From Minicystis rosea (GTDB lineage Bacteria; Myxococcota_A; Polyangia; Polyangiales; Polyangiaceae), in NCBI GenBank assembly GCA_001931535.1, contig CP016211.1, positions 9,966,377 through 10,030,376 on the forward strand: a stretch of 64,000 nucleotides of DNA, given 5' to 3'. The position numbers and the translations under genes are program-made. Shown here one piece after another: positions 43,033 to 52,007 of this stretch (positions are counted from its first letter, which is position 1; each line of letters begins with the position of its first letter). The notes beneath the pieces were generated by a model that saw nothing but the letters and a program-made list of their open reading frames with translations, had not been told where the DNA came from and ran no database searches.

Positions 43033-43875
43033 TCAGGCGGCGTCCCTTCGCGCCGCGGCCCCGTCGCAGGAAGCCGGTGAGAGCGCCTGCTCCCATCGCA
43101 CCAGGACCGCGGTGATGTTGTCCGGGCCGCCTTGATCGTTGGCGCAGGCCACGAGCTGTTTCACCGCCTCGTCGAGATCGGCATGGGCGATGAGCACCTC
43201 TTCCAGCTCGTCGTGCGCGAGCACGCCGCACAGGCCGTCGGAGCAGAGGAGGAACGTATCCCCAATCTCCACGTCCACGAGCCGCGCCTCGACCTCGACC
43301 GTCGGGTGGGTGCCGAGGGAGCGCGTGATCACGTTGCGATGCGGGAAGTCCTCGGGCCGGTCGGGATCGGCGTAGCCCGCGCGCACGAACTCGTTGAAGA
43401 GGGAATGATCCTCGGTGAGCTGCTCGAGACGGCACCCGCGCAGCCGATAAATCCGCGAGTCACCGACATGGACCAGCGCCGCGCGCGGCCCGCACGCCGC
43501 GAGCGCCGCCAGCGTCGTGCCCATCCCCCGGAGAGCCTGGGAGCCCCGCGAGGCCCAGTACACTCCATGGTTGGCCTGCTCGACGGCGCCGACGAGCCGC
43601 GTCAGCGCGGAGCGCCCCGCGCCCCGCGACGAGGGCACGCCCGCACCGACGAACGCGTCGTGGGTGAGCTCGACGGCCATGCGCGCGGCAATCTCACCCG
43701 CGGCGGCACCGCCCATCCCATCCGCGAGGACGAAGAGGCTCTCCGCGGGGAAGAGGCCATGACAGTCCTCGTTGCTCTTGCGCCGGAGCCCCTGGTCGGT
43801 GGCGCCGGCGAAGCGGAGGCGACAGACGTCGTCGAGAAGTTGTGAAGCACAAACGAGGTTCTCTGAAGCGCACAA
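43033..43875 (-). CDS. PP2C-family serine/threonine phosphatase
   Basis: The 280-aa product has the PP2C metal-binding motifs: T-D-Q-G-L-R-R-K-S-N-E-D, L-F-V-L-A-D-G-M-G-G, V-H-V-G-D-S-R-I-Y-R-L, L-L-C-S-D-G-L-C-G and C-A-N-D-Q-G-G-P-D-N-I-T-A-V. It dephosphorylates Ser/Thr, usually opposing Hanks-type kinases, which are abundant in myxobacteria but not present nearby. The start is TTG, well supported by GGGAGG seven bases upstream; no in-frame ATG or GTG exists before the first motif. Confidence 0.92.
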   Translation of the reverse strand: MCASENLVCASQLLDDVCRLRFAGATDQGLRRKSNEDCHGLFPAESLFVLADGMGGAAAGEIAARMAVELTHDAFVGAGVPSSRGAGRSALTRLVGAVEQANHGVYWASRGSQALRGMGTTLAALAACGPRAALVHVGDSRIYRLRGCRLEQLTEDHSLFNEFVRAGYADPDRPEDFPHRNVITRSLGTHPTVEVEARLVDVEIGDTFLLCSDGLCGVLAHDELEEVLIAHADLDEAVKQLVACANDQGGPDNITAVLVRWEQALSPASCDGAAARRDAA

Positions 43876-44733
43876 GGGATGACCTCCCGGAGCCCGGCGA
43901 GCCGGTCGAGGGTGATGGTGGAAATCGATGTGCTCTCGAAGCGAAGAACCCGTCGATCACCGGCGCCTTGGACCGCGCGCCCAACTCCCCACGGCTGCGA
44001 AGCTGGACGGCGGCTCGACGCCCGAGAATGGTAATCCAAGGATGGCTCGATTGCACGTGATGTCCGAGCCTTAGCAAGCACGGTGCCGGCGGCGGGAGCG
44101 ATCGAAGAAGGCGCCTTTCCGCGGGCGAACCGAGCCGAACGGCCGGCGATCGCCGCCGCGAGGTGTCCGTCTCGCGGACGGATTGCGCAGGACCCGCACA
44201 ATGCGGCCTGGACCTTAGATGGAGGTGCCGGGGGAAAACGCGAAATGGATGCGCCGCCCGCGCATGAGTCCCGCCGGGTGGGGACGTTCGGTAACGTCAT
44301 CGAGGTAGCCTATCGGCGCAGCAACGGATGCCGGCGGTGCCCTGCCTCACACGGAGCGCCATCTTGCCGTTCACGGAGGCATCCGCGGTGATCCTCGTCA
44401 CCGATGCTGCCTTCGGTAGCCCCCGGAAACACCGCCGAATCAGCAAATGGTGGTTTATCGGCGCAGCCGACGAGCACGAACGCCAACGGCCAACGACGAG
44501 AACACAACGCGAGACGCTTCGTCCAAACGACGCTCACACGACAGCGTACGAATCGAACATGATATCGAATCGATCGAAACACGCTTTTCGAGCATGCCTC
44601 CAGATTGAGAATCTCATGCTCCGGAGCATGCCACTCCGTGCTACGGGCGGCGCGTGAGATCGCTTTGACAAAAGCGAGAAGGGCCGGTCCGAAGGCGCGG
44701 CCCCTCTCGGTGGCGCGGTGGGGAGTCAGGCCG
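43876..44733. other. Gene-poor stretch upstream of the PP2C gene
   Basis: About 860 bases contain no confident gene. The part from about 44370 to 44620 is clearly lower in GC than the surroundings. One weak lipoprotein-like frame is listed separately. No repeats or strong hairpins were noticed. Confidence 0.5.
44310..44582 (-). CDS. Doubtful short lipoprotein-like frame
   Basis: The frame includes T-K-R-L-A-L-C-S-R-R-W-P-L-A-F-V-L-V-G-C-A-D-K, a signal-like stretch ending in lipobox L-V-G-C, then only about 45 more residues with no domain. A GTG about 17 codons before the Trp-Pro segment is a better start than the first codon. It may be a small lipoprotein, the 5' remnant of a larger one, or chance. 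Confidence 0.25.
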   Translation of the reverse strand: MFRSIRYHVRFVRCRVSVVWTKRLALCSRRWPLAFVLVGCADKPPFADSAVFPGATEGSIGDEDHRGCLRERQDGAPCEAGHRRHPLLRR

Positions 44734-46203
44734 TCACGGGCAGGCGATGCCGCAGCCGTCGACGACTTGGCTCACGCACTGGGCGTCCCATTCGTTGTTG
44801 CAGCAGAACGAATCGGTCTCGCAGATGAGGTCGACACAAGCCTGCTTGTCCGGGTTGGCTTCGCAGGTCTTGCTGTTCAGGGCGGGGCCGGCGACGCAGA
44901 GATCGGCGTTGCAAGAGCCCTCCTTCACGACGGCGTCGGTGACGAAGGCGTCGGGCGGGAGGATGAGCGCCGTCAGGCCGGGGACGTTGGTTTTGCTTCC
45001 GCACTTGTCGGTGCCCGACGCGGTGCACTTCACGAGCTGGGCGTCGAGGTACTTCATGTAGAGATCGTAGTAGCCGCGCAGATCGGGGCTCGAATTCGGG
45101 GGCGCGAGGCTCGTGCCCCAGGAGTTCTTGATGCGGAGGAAATCGATGGTCGCCGAGGGCGAGAGGGCGGCGTCGAGGGCCTTGGGATCGGTCACCAAGG
45201 TGCCGGCCGCGAGCGTGCCGAAGCCGGGGACGTTGCTCACCTGATAATCCTCCACGACCGTCATGTGGCCGCCGCCGCTGCCGGGCGTCGCCGGGGGCGC
45301 GAGGAATTGGTTCTGCTTGTTCATGGCGTTGAAGTCGACGAACCACGAGAGGATGACCGGCATCCCGCTGTGCATCGCCTTCTGCATGCGGCGGAGGACG
45401 TCGCGGCGCGAGGTGCTGCCCGTCGGATAAGCCACCTCGTTCCACGCGTACTTGCCCTTGCGCTGAAGGACGTTGGAGCTCGAGACGGGCTGACCGATGG
45501 CGTCAGCGAGCGAGATGTTGTGACCGACGAGGATGTCCCGCGGGTACATCATCCCGCTGTTGGTCGGGATCTTCGTGGAGGTGTCGAGGATGGTGCGCTT
45601 GACGTCGGCGCCGAAGATCTCGGTCACGAGCGCGGTGGTCGCGGCGCTGAGGCCCCAGGCCTTGTCGAGCTCCTGCCGGACGAGCTTGCGGTCCTTGCGC
45701 TTCGCGGGATCGCTGAGCACACCGCTCTTCAGCGAAGCGTTGATGATATTGAGGGCCGACGACTGCCGGCTGGATCGCGCGGCCTCCGCTTCCTCCGGGA
45801 TGAAGCTGCCTTCCTTGATGACGCCATAACGACGGACCAGCTCGGCGGCGAGGCCGAACCAGCCGCCGGTGGCGAGCTGACCATTCGTATCGAGCTTGGC
45901 AATCGAGGAGAGGCCCGGCGGAGCGCCCGCGATGGCCTCGTACCAATGCCAATACGAGATCCACGATTCGGAGAGGTTGAGCTCCTCGGCAGTCTGCGCG
46001 AGATGGAGCGACTCGGCCCAACCCATGGTGGCGTAGACCCAGCAATTGCCGATGGACTGGTTCTTCACCGAGCTGTTCTTGACGTCGGTGACGTCGTCCA
46101 CGTTGGAGCCGGTTTCGCTGCCGCAACCGGGGGCGGCAGCGGCGCCGAGGGCGAGCGTCAGCGCGGCGAAGGTCGAGCGACGGAGAGCGGCGAGAATGGT
46201 CAT
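44734..46203 (-). CDS. Papain-like (C1-family) cysteine peptidase lipoprotein
   Basis: The 489-aa product has a signal ending in A-A-P-G-C. It carries papain-family motifs: V-K-N-Q-S-I-G-N-C-W-V-Y-A-T with catalytic Cys and the oxyanion Gln, the catalytic His in G-G-G-H-M-T-V-V-E-D-Y and the Asn in R-I-K-N-S-W-G. The C-terminus is a Cys-rich module (C-N-A-D-L-C, C-C-N-N-E-W-D-A-Q-C). It is predicted to be an exported, membrane-attached peptidase, fitting a predatory lifestyle (inference). An ATG ten codons upstream is an alternative start. Confidence 0.87.
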   Translation of the reverse strand: MTILAALRRSTFAALTLALGAAAAPGCGSETGSNVDDVTDVKNSSVKNQSIGNCWVYATMGWAESLHLAQTAEELNLSESWISYWHWYEAIAGAPPGLSSIAKLDTNGQLATGGWFGLAAELVRRYGVIKEGSFIPEEAEAARSSRQSSALNIINASLKSGVLSDPAKRKDRKLVRQELDKAWGLSAATTALVTEIFGADVKRTILDTSTKIPTNSGMMYPRDILVGHNISLADAIGQPVSSSNVLQRKGKYAWNEVAYPTGSTSRRDVLRRMQKAMHSGMPVILSWFVDFNAMNKQNQFLAPPATPGSGGGHMTVVEDYQVSNVPGFGTLAAGTLVTDPKALDAALSPSATIDFLRIKNSWGTSLAPPNSSPDLRGYYDLYMKYLDAQLVKCTASGTDKCGSKTNVPGLTALILPPDAFVTDAVVKEGSCNADLCVAGPALNSKTCEANPDKQACVDLICETDSFCCNNEWDAQCVSQVVDGCGIACP

Positions 46204-46442
46204 GAAGGCACCGATTCGTGCAGGGCGGGCCATTCACGCGATTCGCAATCGCTGTGGCCCGGAGAAGTTTGCGAGATTACACCTTTTCGCCCCAGCACTT
46301 CAATGGTCTCGGGCCCTCGTGGGGCGAGAGAATGGCGTCCTCGCCGAGCACGTGTCGCGATCGCGAGAAGCGGCCGATCGCGGGTCGTCCGTCCGCCGAT
46401 CCGGCTAGACCGCCCGCGCCGGCCGACTAGGCTTCGCCCATC

Positions 46443-49328
46443 ATGGAGCAACAGGTGCCCGCCGTTTCCATCGCGCGCCTGCGCTCGATCTGGGACGAGC
46501 ACGTGAGGCCGTCCGCGAGACGTGCGCTGCTCGCCTTGGTGATCGCGGTGTTCTTCGTCATGGCCCACGTGGCGCGCCTCGGGACGCCGGCGGCGCGCGT
46601 GACGGCGGCCGCGGCGCTCGGGGTCACGCTCCTCGGGATCGCGGCGCGGGCCTTGATCCTGCGGCGCCGGCAGGCCGATCCGCGGCGCGTCGTCGAGGAC
46701 ACCGTGGTGCCGATGGATCCGGCGTTGGGCGCGGCCACGCTGAGGGCGCTCACGCTCGTGGATCGCACGCGGGTCGATGCGCGCGCGGGATCGCCGGCGC
46801 TCGCGGCGCTGCACCTCGAGAGGCTCCTCGGGCGCGCCTCGCCGGAGCGCCTGCGCGAGCGCGCCTCCCGCGCCGCCGTGCGCTGGGCCACGGCGGGCCT
46901 CGTCTTCGCGATGGTGGCGGTGGCGGTGGTGATCGTCGAGCCCTTCCGCGTGGTGGAGGGCATCGACGTCCTCGTGGCGCGGAACGACGATGCGCCGCTG
47001 CGCCTCGCGTGGATCGACGACGTGGTCATGGGCGCGACGCCGCCCGAGTATCTGCGCAAGAGCGGGAGCGACGTGCGCTCGTTTCGCCCGACCGCGCAGC
47101 CGCGCGGGACGACGCTCGCCGTCCACGGGCACCCGCTCCACGCGGGGCGCCGCATCGTGCTGACCGATGGGATGATCGACGTTCCGTTCGTCGACGACGG
47201 CGCCGGCGGGCTCGTCGCGCGGTGGACGGTGCTCGACAGCACCACGCTCTACGTCGCGGCCACCTTCGGTCCGGTGCGCGTGCGCCAACAGGACGAGCAG
47301 CGCGTCACCTCGATCCCCGACGAGACGCCCAAGGTCACCGTCGACGGCGCGCCGCGCACCGTACGTCTGCTCGACGAGCCCCGCATCCCCATCCACTACG
47401 AGGCCACCGACGATCACGGTCTGCGCGAGGTCGACCTCGTGCTCCGCGCCGGCTCGCGGGAAGAGCGACGCGTGCTCTCGCATCCGGCGGCCGACGTGCT
47501 CGTCGATCGCGGCGGCTACGAGATCCAAGCGAAGGATGCGTTCTTCAAGAAGACGTACACGCCCGTCGAGATCACCGTGGAGGCGCGCGACAACGATCTC
47601 GTCTCCGGCCCGAAATGGGGGCGGAGCGCGCCCATCGTGGTGATCCCGCCGCAGGTCGGCGAGCCCGAGGCGCTGCGCTACGCGGCGCTGCTCAAGGCGC
47701 GCGACGCGCTCACGGATCTGGTCGCGTTCCGACTGACCGACAAAGCGCCGACCGCCGACAAGGCCAAGGCGCACGTCGCGCAGGAAGCCGAAGAGCAGAC
47801 CAAGGCGGTGAAGGCGGTGCAGGATGCGCTCGCGGGATCGTACGGCGGCCTGAGCGTGCGCGGCGTGTTCGTGTCGTTGGCGCGCGGGCAGGTCCGGCGG
47901 CTCCAGAAGGCGCTCGAGGCCGAGAAGGCGTCGCCCGTGGCGGCCAAGCATCAGAAGCTCCTCGACGAGACGGAGGCCGCGCTCTTGGCGCTCGACGCGG
48001 GCGTGCGCATGCTCGGCGAGAACGACACGCGCACCATCGCGAAGCGCCTCGCCGACGTGGCCGACGAGGTCGCGACCGCGCTGCAACCGAACGCGAGCAC
48101 GTCCGAGCCCGCGAACAACGCGGCCCGCGCGGACGCGGCCATCACGGTGCTCGACGGCGGCGGGAAGCAGATGCTGCGCCTCGGTGATTTGGGGCTCGAT
48201 CTCGGGGAGATCGTGGCCAACGATCTGCGCCGCATCGCCCGAGCCCGCGAGGCGAAGGATCTCGTGCACGCCGAGCTCGCCGCGCGCGATCTCGCGGCCC
48301 GCCTGCGCCGGCCGAATCCCTCGTTCATGGGCGGCGGCGGCAAAGGTCACGGCGGTGGGCGCGGCGGCGTGGAGTCGGGCGGCGCGCCTTCGGGCGCAGA
48401 TGCGGGCGAGCCTTCGGAGGCCGATCAAGAGGCCGCCGAGACGGCGCGCGCGCTGGAAGAGCTGGCGCGCGAGCACGCGGGGAAGATCAGCGACGTCGAA
48501 GAGTCCCTCGAGCGCGCCGTGTCCAACGAAGAGCTGGAGAAGCTCAAGCAGGAAGCGAAGCAGCACGCCGAGGCGCTGCGTGAAGCGGTGAAGCGTTTGC
48601 CAGCGCGCCCCGGATCGAGCGGATCGGCCGAATCGGCGGCGGCGGCCGCGCGCGAAGAGGCCGAGGCCATGGCGGGCGCGCTCGAAGGCGGCCGCCCCCG
48701 CGACGCGGTGGAGAGCGGCAAGCGCGCGGTGAGCAAAGCCTCCGAGGCGGCGCGCCTCGGCGAGCAAGGCTTCTTCCCCGAGGACAAGCACGGTCGCGAG
48801 GCGGGCGTCGCCAAGCCGACGCTCGAGCGCGAGCTGGCCTGGGCGGAGGACGCGCTCGATCGCCTGCGCCGCGCGGCCTCCGAGCGGGCGAAGGGCGATC
48901 TGCAGAAGCACGGCAAGGGCGAGTCGAAGCTCGCCGAGCGCGCCAAGGAGCTCGGCCAAAAGGGCGACAGCGGCGATCGCAGCATGCCGCAGGAGATGCT
49001 CGATCGGCTCGAGGACGCGGAGCGCGCCATGCGCGAGGCCGAGAAGGCGCTGCGCGAAGGCAACGGCGAAAAAGGCCTCAAGATGCAGCGGGACGCGCAG
49101 CGCTTCCTCGAGATGGCGCGCGGCGAGCGCGACGAGAGCGGGGATCGCGAAGGCCGGAGCGACAAGGACGACGGCGACGCGCGCAAAGGCAAGGCCGAGA
49201 TCCCCGACAAGAACACGCACAAGGGCCCCGAGGAGTTCCGCAAGCGGGTGCTCAAGGGGCTCGGCGGATCGAGCGATCCGCTGCTGCGCGAGGCCGTGAA
49301 GCGTTACGCGGAGGGGCTGCTCAAGTGA
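46443..49328 (+). CDS. Large membrane protein, DUF4175-like
   Basis: The 961-aa product has N-terminal membrane helices at about residues 28-45, 53-70 and 145-165. Ig-like beta domains follow to about residue 410 (G-Y-E-I-Q-A-K-D-A-F-F-K-K-T-Y-T-P), then a very long Glu/Ala/Lys/Arg-rich coiled coil with a Gly/Ser interruption near 620-650 and a charged tail. This matches the DUF4175 family, which often sits in BatA/BatD/MoxR-like stress or envelope clusters. Its stop overlaps the GTG of the HExxH peptidase gene, so the two are translated together. Confidence 0.78.
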   Translation: MEQQVPAVSIARLRSIWDEHVRPSARRALLALVIAVFFVMAHVARLGTPAARVTAAAALGVTLLGIAARALILRRRQADPRRVVEDTVVPMDPALGAATLRALTLVDRTRVDARAGSPALAALHLERLLGRASPERLRERASRAAVRWATAGLVFAMVAVAVVIVEPFRVVEGIDVLVARNDDAPLRLAWIDDVVMGATPPEYLRKSGSDVRSFRPTAQPRGTTLAVHGHPLHAGRRIVLTDGMIDVPFVDDGAGGLVARWTVLDSTTLYVAATFGPVRVRQQDEQRVTSIPDETPKVTVDGAPRTVRLLDEPRIPIHYEATDDHGLREVDLVLRAGSREERRVLSHPAADVLVDRGGYEIQAKDAFFKKTYTPVEITVEARDNDLVSGPKWGRSAPIVVIPPQVGEPEALRYAALLKARDALTDLVAFRLTDKAPTADKAKAHVAQEAEEQTKAVKAVQDALAGSYGGLSVRGVFVSLARGQVRRLQKALEAEKASPVAAKHQKLLDETEAALLALDAGVRMLGENDTRTIAKRLADVADEVATALQPNASTSEPANNAARADAAITVLDGGGKQMLRLGDLGLDLGEIVANDLRRIARAREAKDLVHAELAARDLAARLRRPNPSFMGGGGKGHGGGRGGVESGGAPSGADAGEPSEADQEAAETARALEELAREHAGKISDVEESLERAVSNEELEKLKQEAKQHAEALREAVKRLPARPGSSGSAESAAAAAREEAEAMAGALEGGRPRDAVESGKRAVSKASEAARLGEQGFFPEDKHGREAGVAKPTLERELAWAEDALDRLRRAASERAKGDLQKHGKGESKLAERAKELGQKGDSGDRSMPQEMLDRLEDAERAMREAEKALREGNGEKGLKMQRDAQRFLEMARGERDESGDREGRSDKDDGDARKGKAEIPDKNTHKGPEEFRKRVLKGLGGSSDPLLREAVKRYAEGLLK

Positions 49329-50884
49329 AACGCCGACTGCTCTCCACCCTCGCGGCCGTCTCGGTCTCGCTCACCGCCGGCGCCATGGCCTCCGGCGAGC
49401 CGCCGCCGAGCGACACGTCCATCACCAAGCTCCTCCCTGCCCTCGGCGATTTGATCCGCGCAGCGCGGGCGCGCGAGGCGATCCTCGAAATGGATCTGCC
49501 CGCGGCCAAGAGCATCCTCGATGGCGGCGATCCCAACGACGCCGCCGTGAGCATCGAGCGCGCGCGTTACCTCATTTACGCCGGTGAGTACGACGCCGCG
49601 GCCGCGCTCCTCACGCGCCCCGATCTGGCGAAGACCGACGAGGGCGCCGCGCTCGGCGACATCGCGCGCGGCTGCGCCCGCGGCATGGCCGCGACGGTGG
49701 AGGTCCGCGACGACGAACGCGGCGTGCTCATTCATCTGCAAGACGACGACGATCGCGCGCTCGTCCCCATGCTCGCGGACGTCGCGGTCAAGGTGCGCGC
49801 CACGCTCGCCAAGGATCTCGGCGTCGAGCTGCCGCGCCCGCTGCGCATCGATTTGGTGCGCGATCAATTCACCCTCGCCGCCATGACGGGTCTGCCCGAA
49901 AAGGCCGCCGCCACCACGGGCACCGTGGCCGTGGCCAAGTGGGGCCGCGTCACCATGATCTCGCCGCGCGCCACCTCGCACGGCTATCCGTGGCTCGACA
50001 CGCTGGCCCACGAGATGACGCACCTCGCGCTCTCGCGCGGCACGCGTGATCGCGCGCCCCTGTGGTTGCAAGAAGGCGTGGCCAAGCGCGAAGAGTCGCG
50101 CTGGCGCGAGCCGCAGCCGCTCGACGACGTGCCCTTGCCGGAGACGGTCGCGCTGGTGGGCATGGAGAAGGGCCTCGGTCGATCGCTCGATCGCTTGGGC
50201 CCGTCGATCGCCATGCTCCCCACCGCCGAAGAAGCAGCGGTGGCGTTCGCCGAGGTCCACAGCTTCATCCGCTTCTGGACGAAGGAGGTCGGCGACGACG
50301 GCCTGCCGCAGCTCGTGCTCCGCTTGAAGATGGCCTTCACGTCCGACGCCGTCGACAAGGCCATTCAAGAGGTCAGCGGCACCGATCTTGCCGGCTGGGA
50401 CAAGCGCTGGCGCGCGCACATCGCGCAGGGCCCGCACGAGTTGCCTCCGGATCTCGCGCCCGCCGCGGCCATGCCGCACGGCCAGGAGATCGCCAAGCGC
50501 GTGCGCCTCGGTCAACTGCTCGACGCGCGCGGTCACCATCAGGCGGCCGCGATCGAGCTGGGTCGCGCGCAGGCGCTCGTGCCCAACGATGCTTCCGTGC
50601 GCTGCTTCATGGCCGCCGCGCTGCTCGCGGGCGGTGACAAGGCCAACGCCTCGATGCTCGTCGAGAAGACCGAGGACCTGCACAATGGATTCGGCCGCTG
50701 GTGGTCGCTCCATGGGCTCTTGCACCCCGAGCCCGCCGACAAAGCCGAAAAGGCCTTCTCCTATGGCATCGCCCACGATCCCGTGAACCCGTGGGTCGCC
50801 TGCGAGGAGAAGACGGCACCTCTGTTGCCGGCGGATCCGATCCGCAAGGCCATCTGCGAAATGGCGCGGCGCGTGCCGCAATAG
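49325..50884 (+). CDS. Exported HExxH metallopeptidase with TPR tail (peptidase MA-like)
   Basis: The 519-aa product has a signal peptide ending near A-M-A-S-G, an N-terminal helical region, a zinc-peptidase domain with T-L-A-H-E-M-T-H-L-A-L and the downstream acidic ligand region W-L-Q-E-G-V-A. C-terminal helical repeats (R-L-G-Q-L-L-D-A-R-G-H-H-Q-A-A-A-I-E-L-G) look like TPRs. This is the peptidase MA-like layout. Start is GTG within the preceding gene's TGA. It probably acts in the periplasm with the DUF4175-like partner; substrate unknown. Confidence 0.85.
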   Translation: MKRRLLSTLAAVSVSLTAGAMASGEPPPSDTSITKLLPALGDLIRAARAREAILEMDLPAAKSILDGGDPNDAAVSIERARYLIYAGEYDAAAALLTRPDLAKTDEGAALGDIARGCARGMAATVEVRDDERGVLIHLQDDDDRALVPMLADVAVKVRATLAKDLGVELPRPLRIDLVRDQFTLAAMTGLPEKAAATTGTVAVAKWGRVTMISPRATSHGYPWLDTLAHEMTHLALSRGTRDRAPLWLQEGVAKREESRWREPQPLDDVPLPETVALVGMEKGLGRSLDRLGPSIAMLPTAEEAAVAFAEVHSFIRFWTKEVGDDGLPQLVLRLKMAFTSDAVDKAIQEVSGTDLAGWDKRWRAHIAQGPHELPPDLAPAAAMPHGQEIAKRVRLGQLLDARGHHQAAAIELGRAQALVPNDASVRCFMAAALLAGGDKANASMLVEKTEDLHNGFGRWWSLHGLLHPEPADKAEKAFSYGIAHDPVNPWVACEEKTAPLLPADPIRKAICEMARRVPQ

Positions 50885-51187
50885 GACATCTCCGACACGT
50901 CGTGAGCAGGCTCGCGCCCATGCCCCGTGCGGGGCGTCGGGTCGCTCCCGTCGCGCTTCTGCTGGTCGTTCCCCATCATCGTTCGCTGGCGGACATGGCA
51001 CGCTGCGCGGGCGCGATCATGCTGTGGGATTGATCAGGGGCTCACTTCGACCGTGATGCAATTCATCATCGAGACTGCAAAATGGCTGCCGGAAAGCGGC
51101 TCGCATTTGCGGTCGCGCGGGTCGGCGGATATGTTGGAGCTCCAACCATTCTCGCTTCCCCGGATCGCCCACTCGAACGGAGGACCC
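50885..51187. other. Intergenic region with palindrome, upstream of the OmpA-like gene
   Basis: These 303 bases contain no gene. They hold a copy of the GTTGGAGCTCCAAC palindrome (51133-51146) about 40 bases before the OmpA-like start, where a promoter or operator could lie. Confidence 0.5.
51133..51146. repeat. Copy 2 of the GTTGGAGCWCCAAC palindrome
   Basis: GTTGGAGCTCCAAC is a perfect 14-base palindrome followed by CATT, related to copies at 42131 and 55276. Confidence 0.65.
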
Positions 51188-51976
51188 ATGAAACGATCCA
51201 CCCTCGCTGCCCTCTTCGTCGTACCGGCCTTCGCGCTCGGCTGCGGTCACTCGGAGGACGAGTGGCAAGCTCAGCTCGGCCGCTACAACCAGGTCGTGAG
51301 CGAGAGCGCAGCCAAGGACCGCGAGCTCGCCGCCGCCCGGCAGCGCGTCGGGGAGCTCGAGGCCGAGCTGCAAAAGATGGGGCTCGAGACCTCGAAGCTC
51401 AACCTGTCCCTGACCGAGCGCGACCGCGCCCTCGCCGAATACAAGGCCCGCGCGAAGCAGCTCGAGCTGCTCAAGGCCCGCTTCGAGCTGCTCCGCCGCA
51501 AGCTCGACGAGCTGACGCGCATGGGCCTGGCCGTGAGCATCCGCCGCAATCGCATGGTCATCTCCCTGCCCGGCGACGTGCTCTTCGACACCGGCAAAGA
51601 CACCTTGCGCAAGGACGGCCAAGACATCTTGAAGAAGGTGGCGGCCGTCATCCACCACGACAAATCCCTCTCCGATCGCGATTACCAAGTCGCCGGCCAC
51701 ACCGACAACCAACCTCTCCAAGGCGGCCCCTTCCACGACAACTGGGGCCTCTCGTTGATGCGCGCCCGCTCCGTGCTCCTCTTCCTCGTGGGCAAGGGCG
51801 GCAACCTCCCCAAACAACACTGGAGCGCCGCCGGCTTCGCCGACACCGACCCCGTGGCCGGCAACGGCAGCAAAGATGGGCAGCAGAAGAATCGCCGCTG
51901 CGATCTCATCGTCGTGCCCGACGCCGACGAAATGCTGGATTTGAAGATGCTGGCCGACACGGGCCACGCGCATTGA
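51188..51976 (+). CDS. OmpA/MotB-family peptidoglycan-binding lipoprotein
   Basis: The 262-aa product has a signal with lipobox A-L-G-C, a coiled coil (residues about 30-105, heptads of Leu with Glu/Lys/Arg) and a C-terminal OmpA domain (D-V-L-F-D-T-G-K-D-T-L-R; V-A-G-H-T-D-N-Q-P-L; L-S-L-M-R-A-R-S-V-L-L-F-L; K-N-R-R-C-D-L-I-V-V-P). The N-x-x-L-S-x-x-R-A-x-x-V and N-R-R peptidoglycan residues are present. It should tether the outer membrane to the wall. GGAGG precedes the ATG. Confidence 0.92.
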   Translation: MKRSTLAALFVVPAFALGCGHSEDEWQAQLGRYNQVVSESAAKDRELAAARQRVGELEAELQKMGLETSKLNLSLTERDRALAEYKARAKQLELLKARFELLRRKLDELTRMGLAVSIRRNRMVISLPGDVLFDTGKDTLRKDGQDILKKVAAVIHHDKSLSDRDYQVAGHTDNQPLQGGPFHDNWGLSLMRARSVLLFLVGKGGNLPKQHWSAAGFADTDPVAGNGSKDGQQKNRRCDLIVVPDADEMLDLKMLADTGHAH

Positions 51977-51981
51977 GCGAC

Positions 51982-52007
51982 GCGCGTGGCCCTCTCGGGT
52001 CACGCGC
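51982..52007. terminator. Bidirectional hairpin between convergent genes
   Basis: GCGCGTGGCC-CTCTCG-GGTCACGCGC folds into an 11-pair stem (one G-T pair) with a TCTC loop, directly between the OmpA-like stop and the stop of the opposing lipoprotein gene. Confidence 0.65.

Noticed and set aside
43602..44300. A 232-codon minus-strand frame across the 5' end of the PP2C gene.
   Set aside because: It is Arg/Ser/Ala-rich and out of frame with the clear PP2C motifs.
50927..51187. Upstream extension of the OmpA-like lipoprotein to 50927.
   Set aside because: It would hide the lipoprotein signal; the ATG at 51188 has GGAGG and gives a perfect lipobox.
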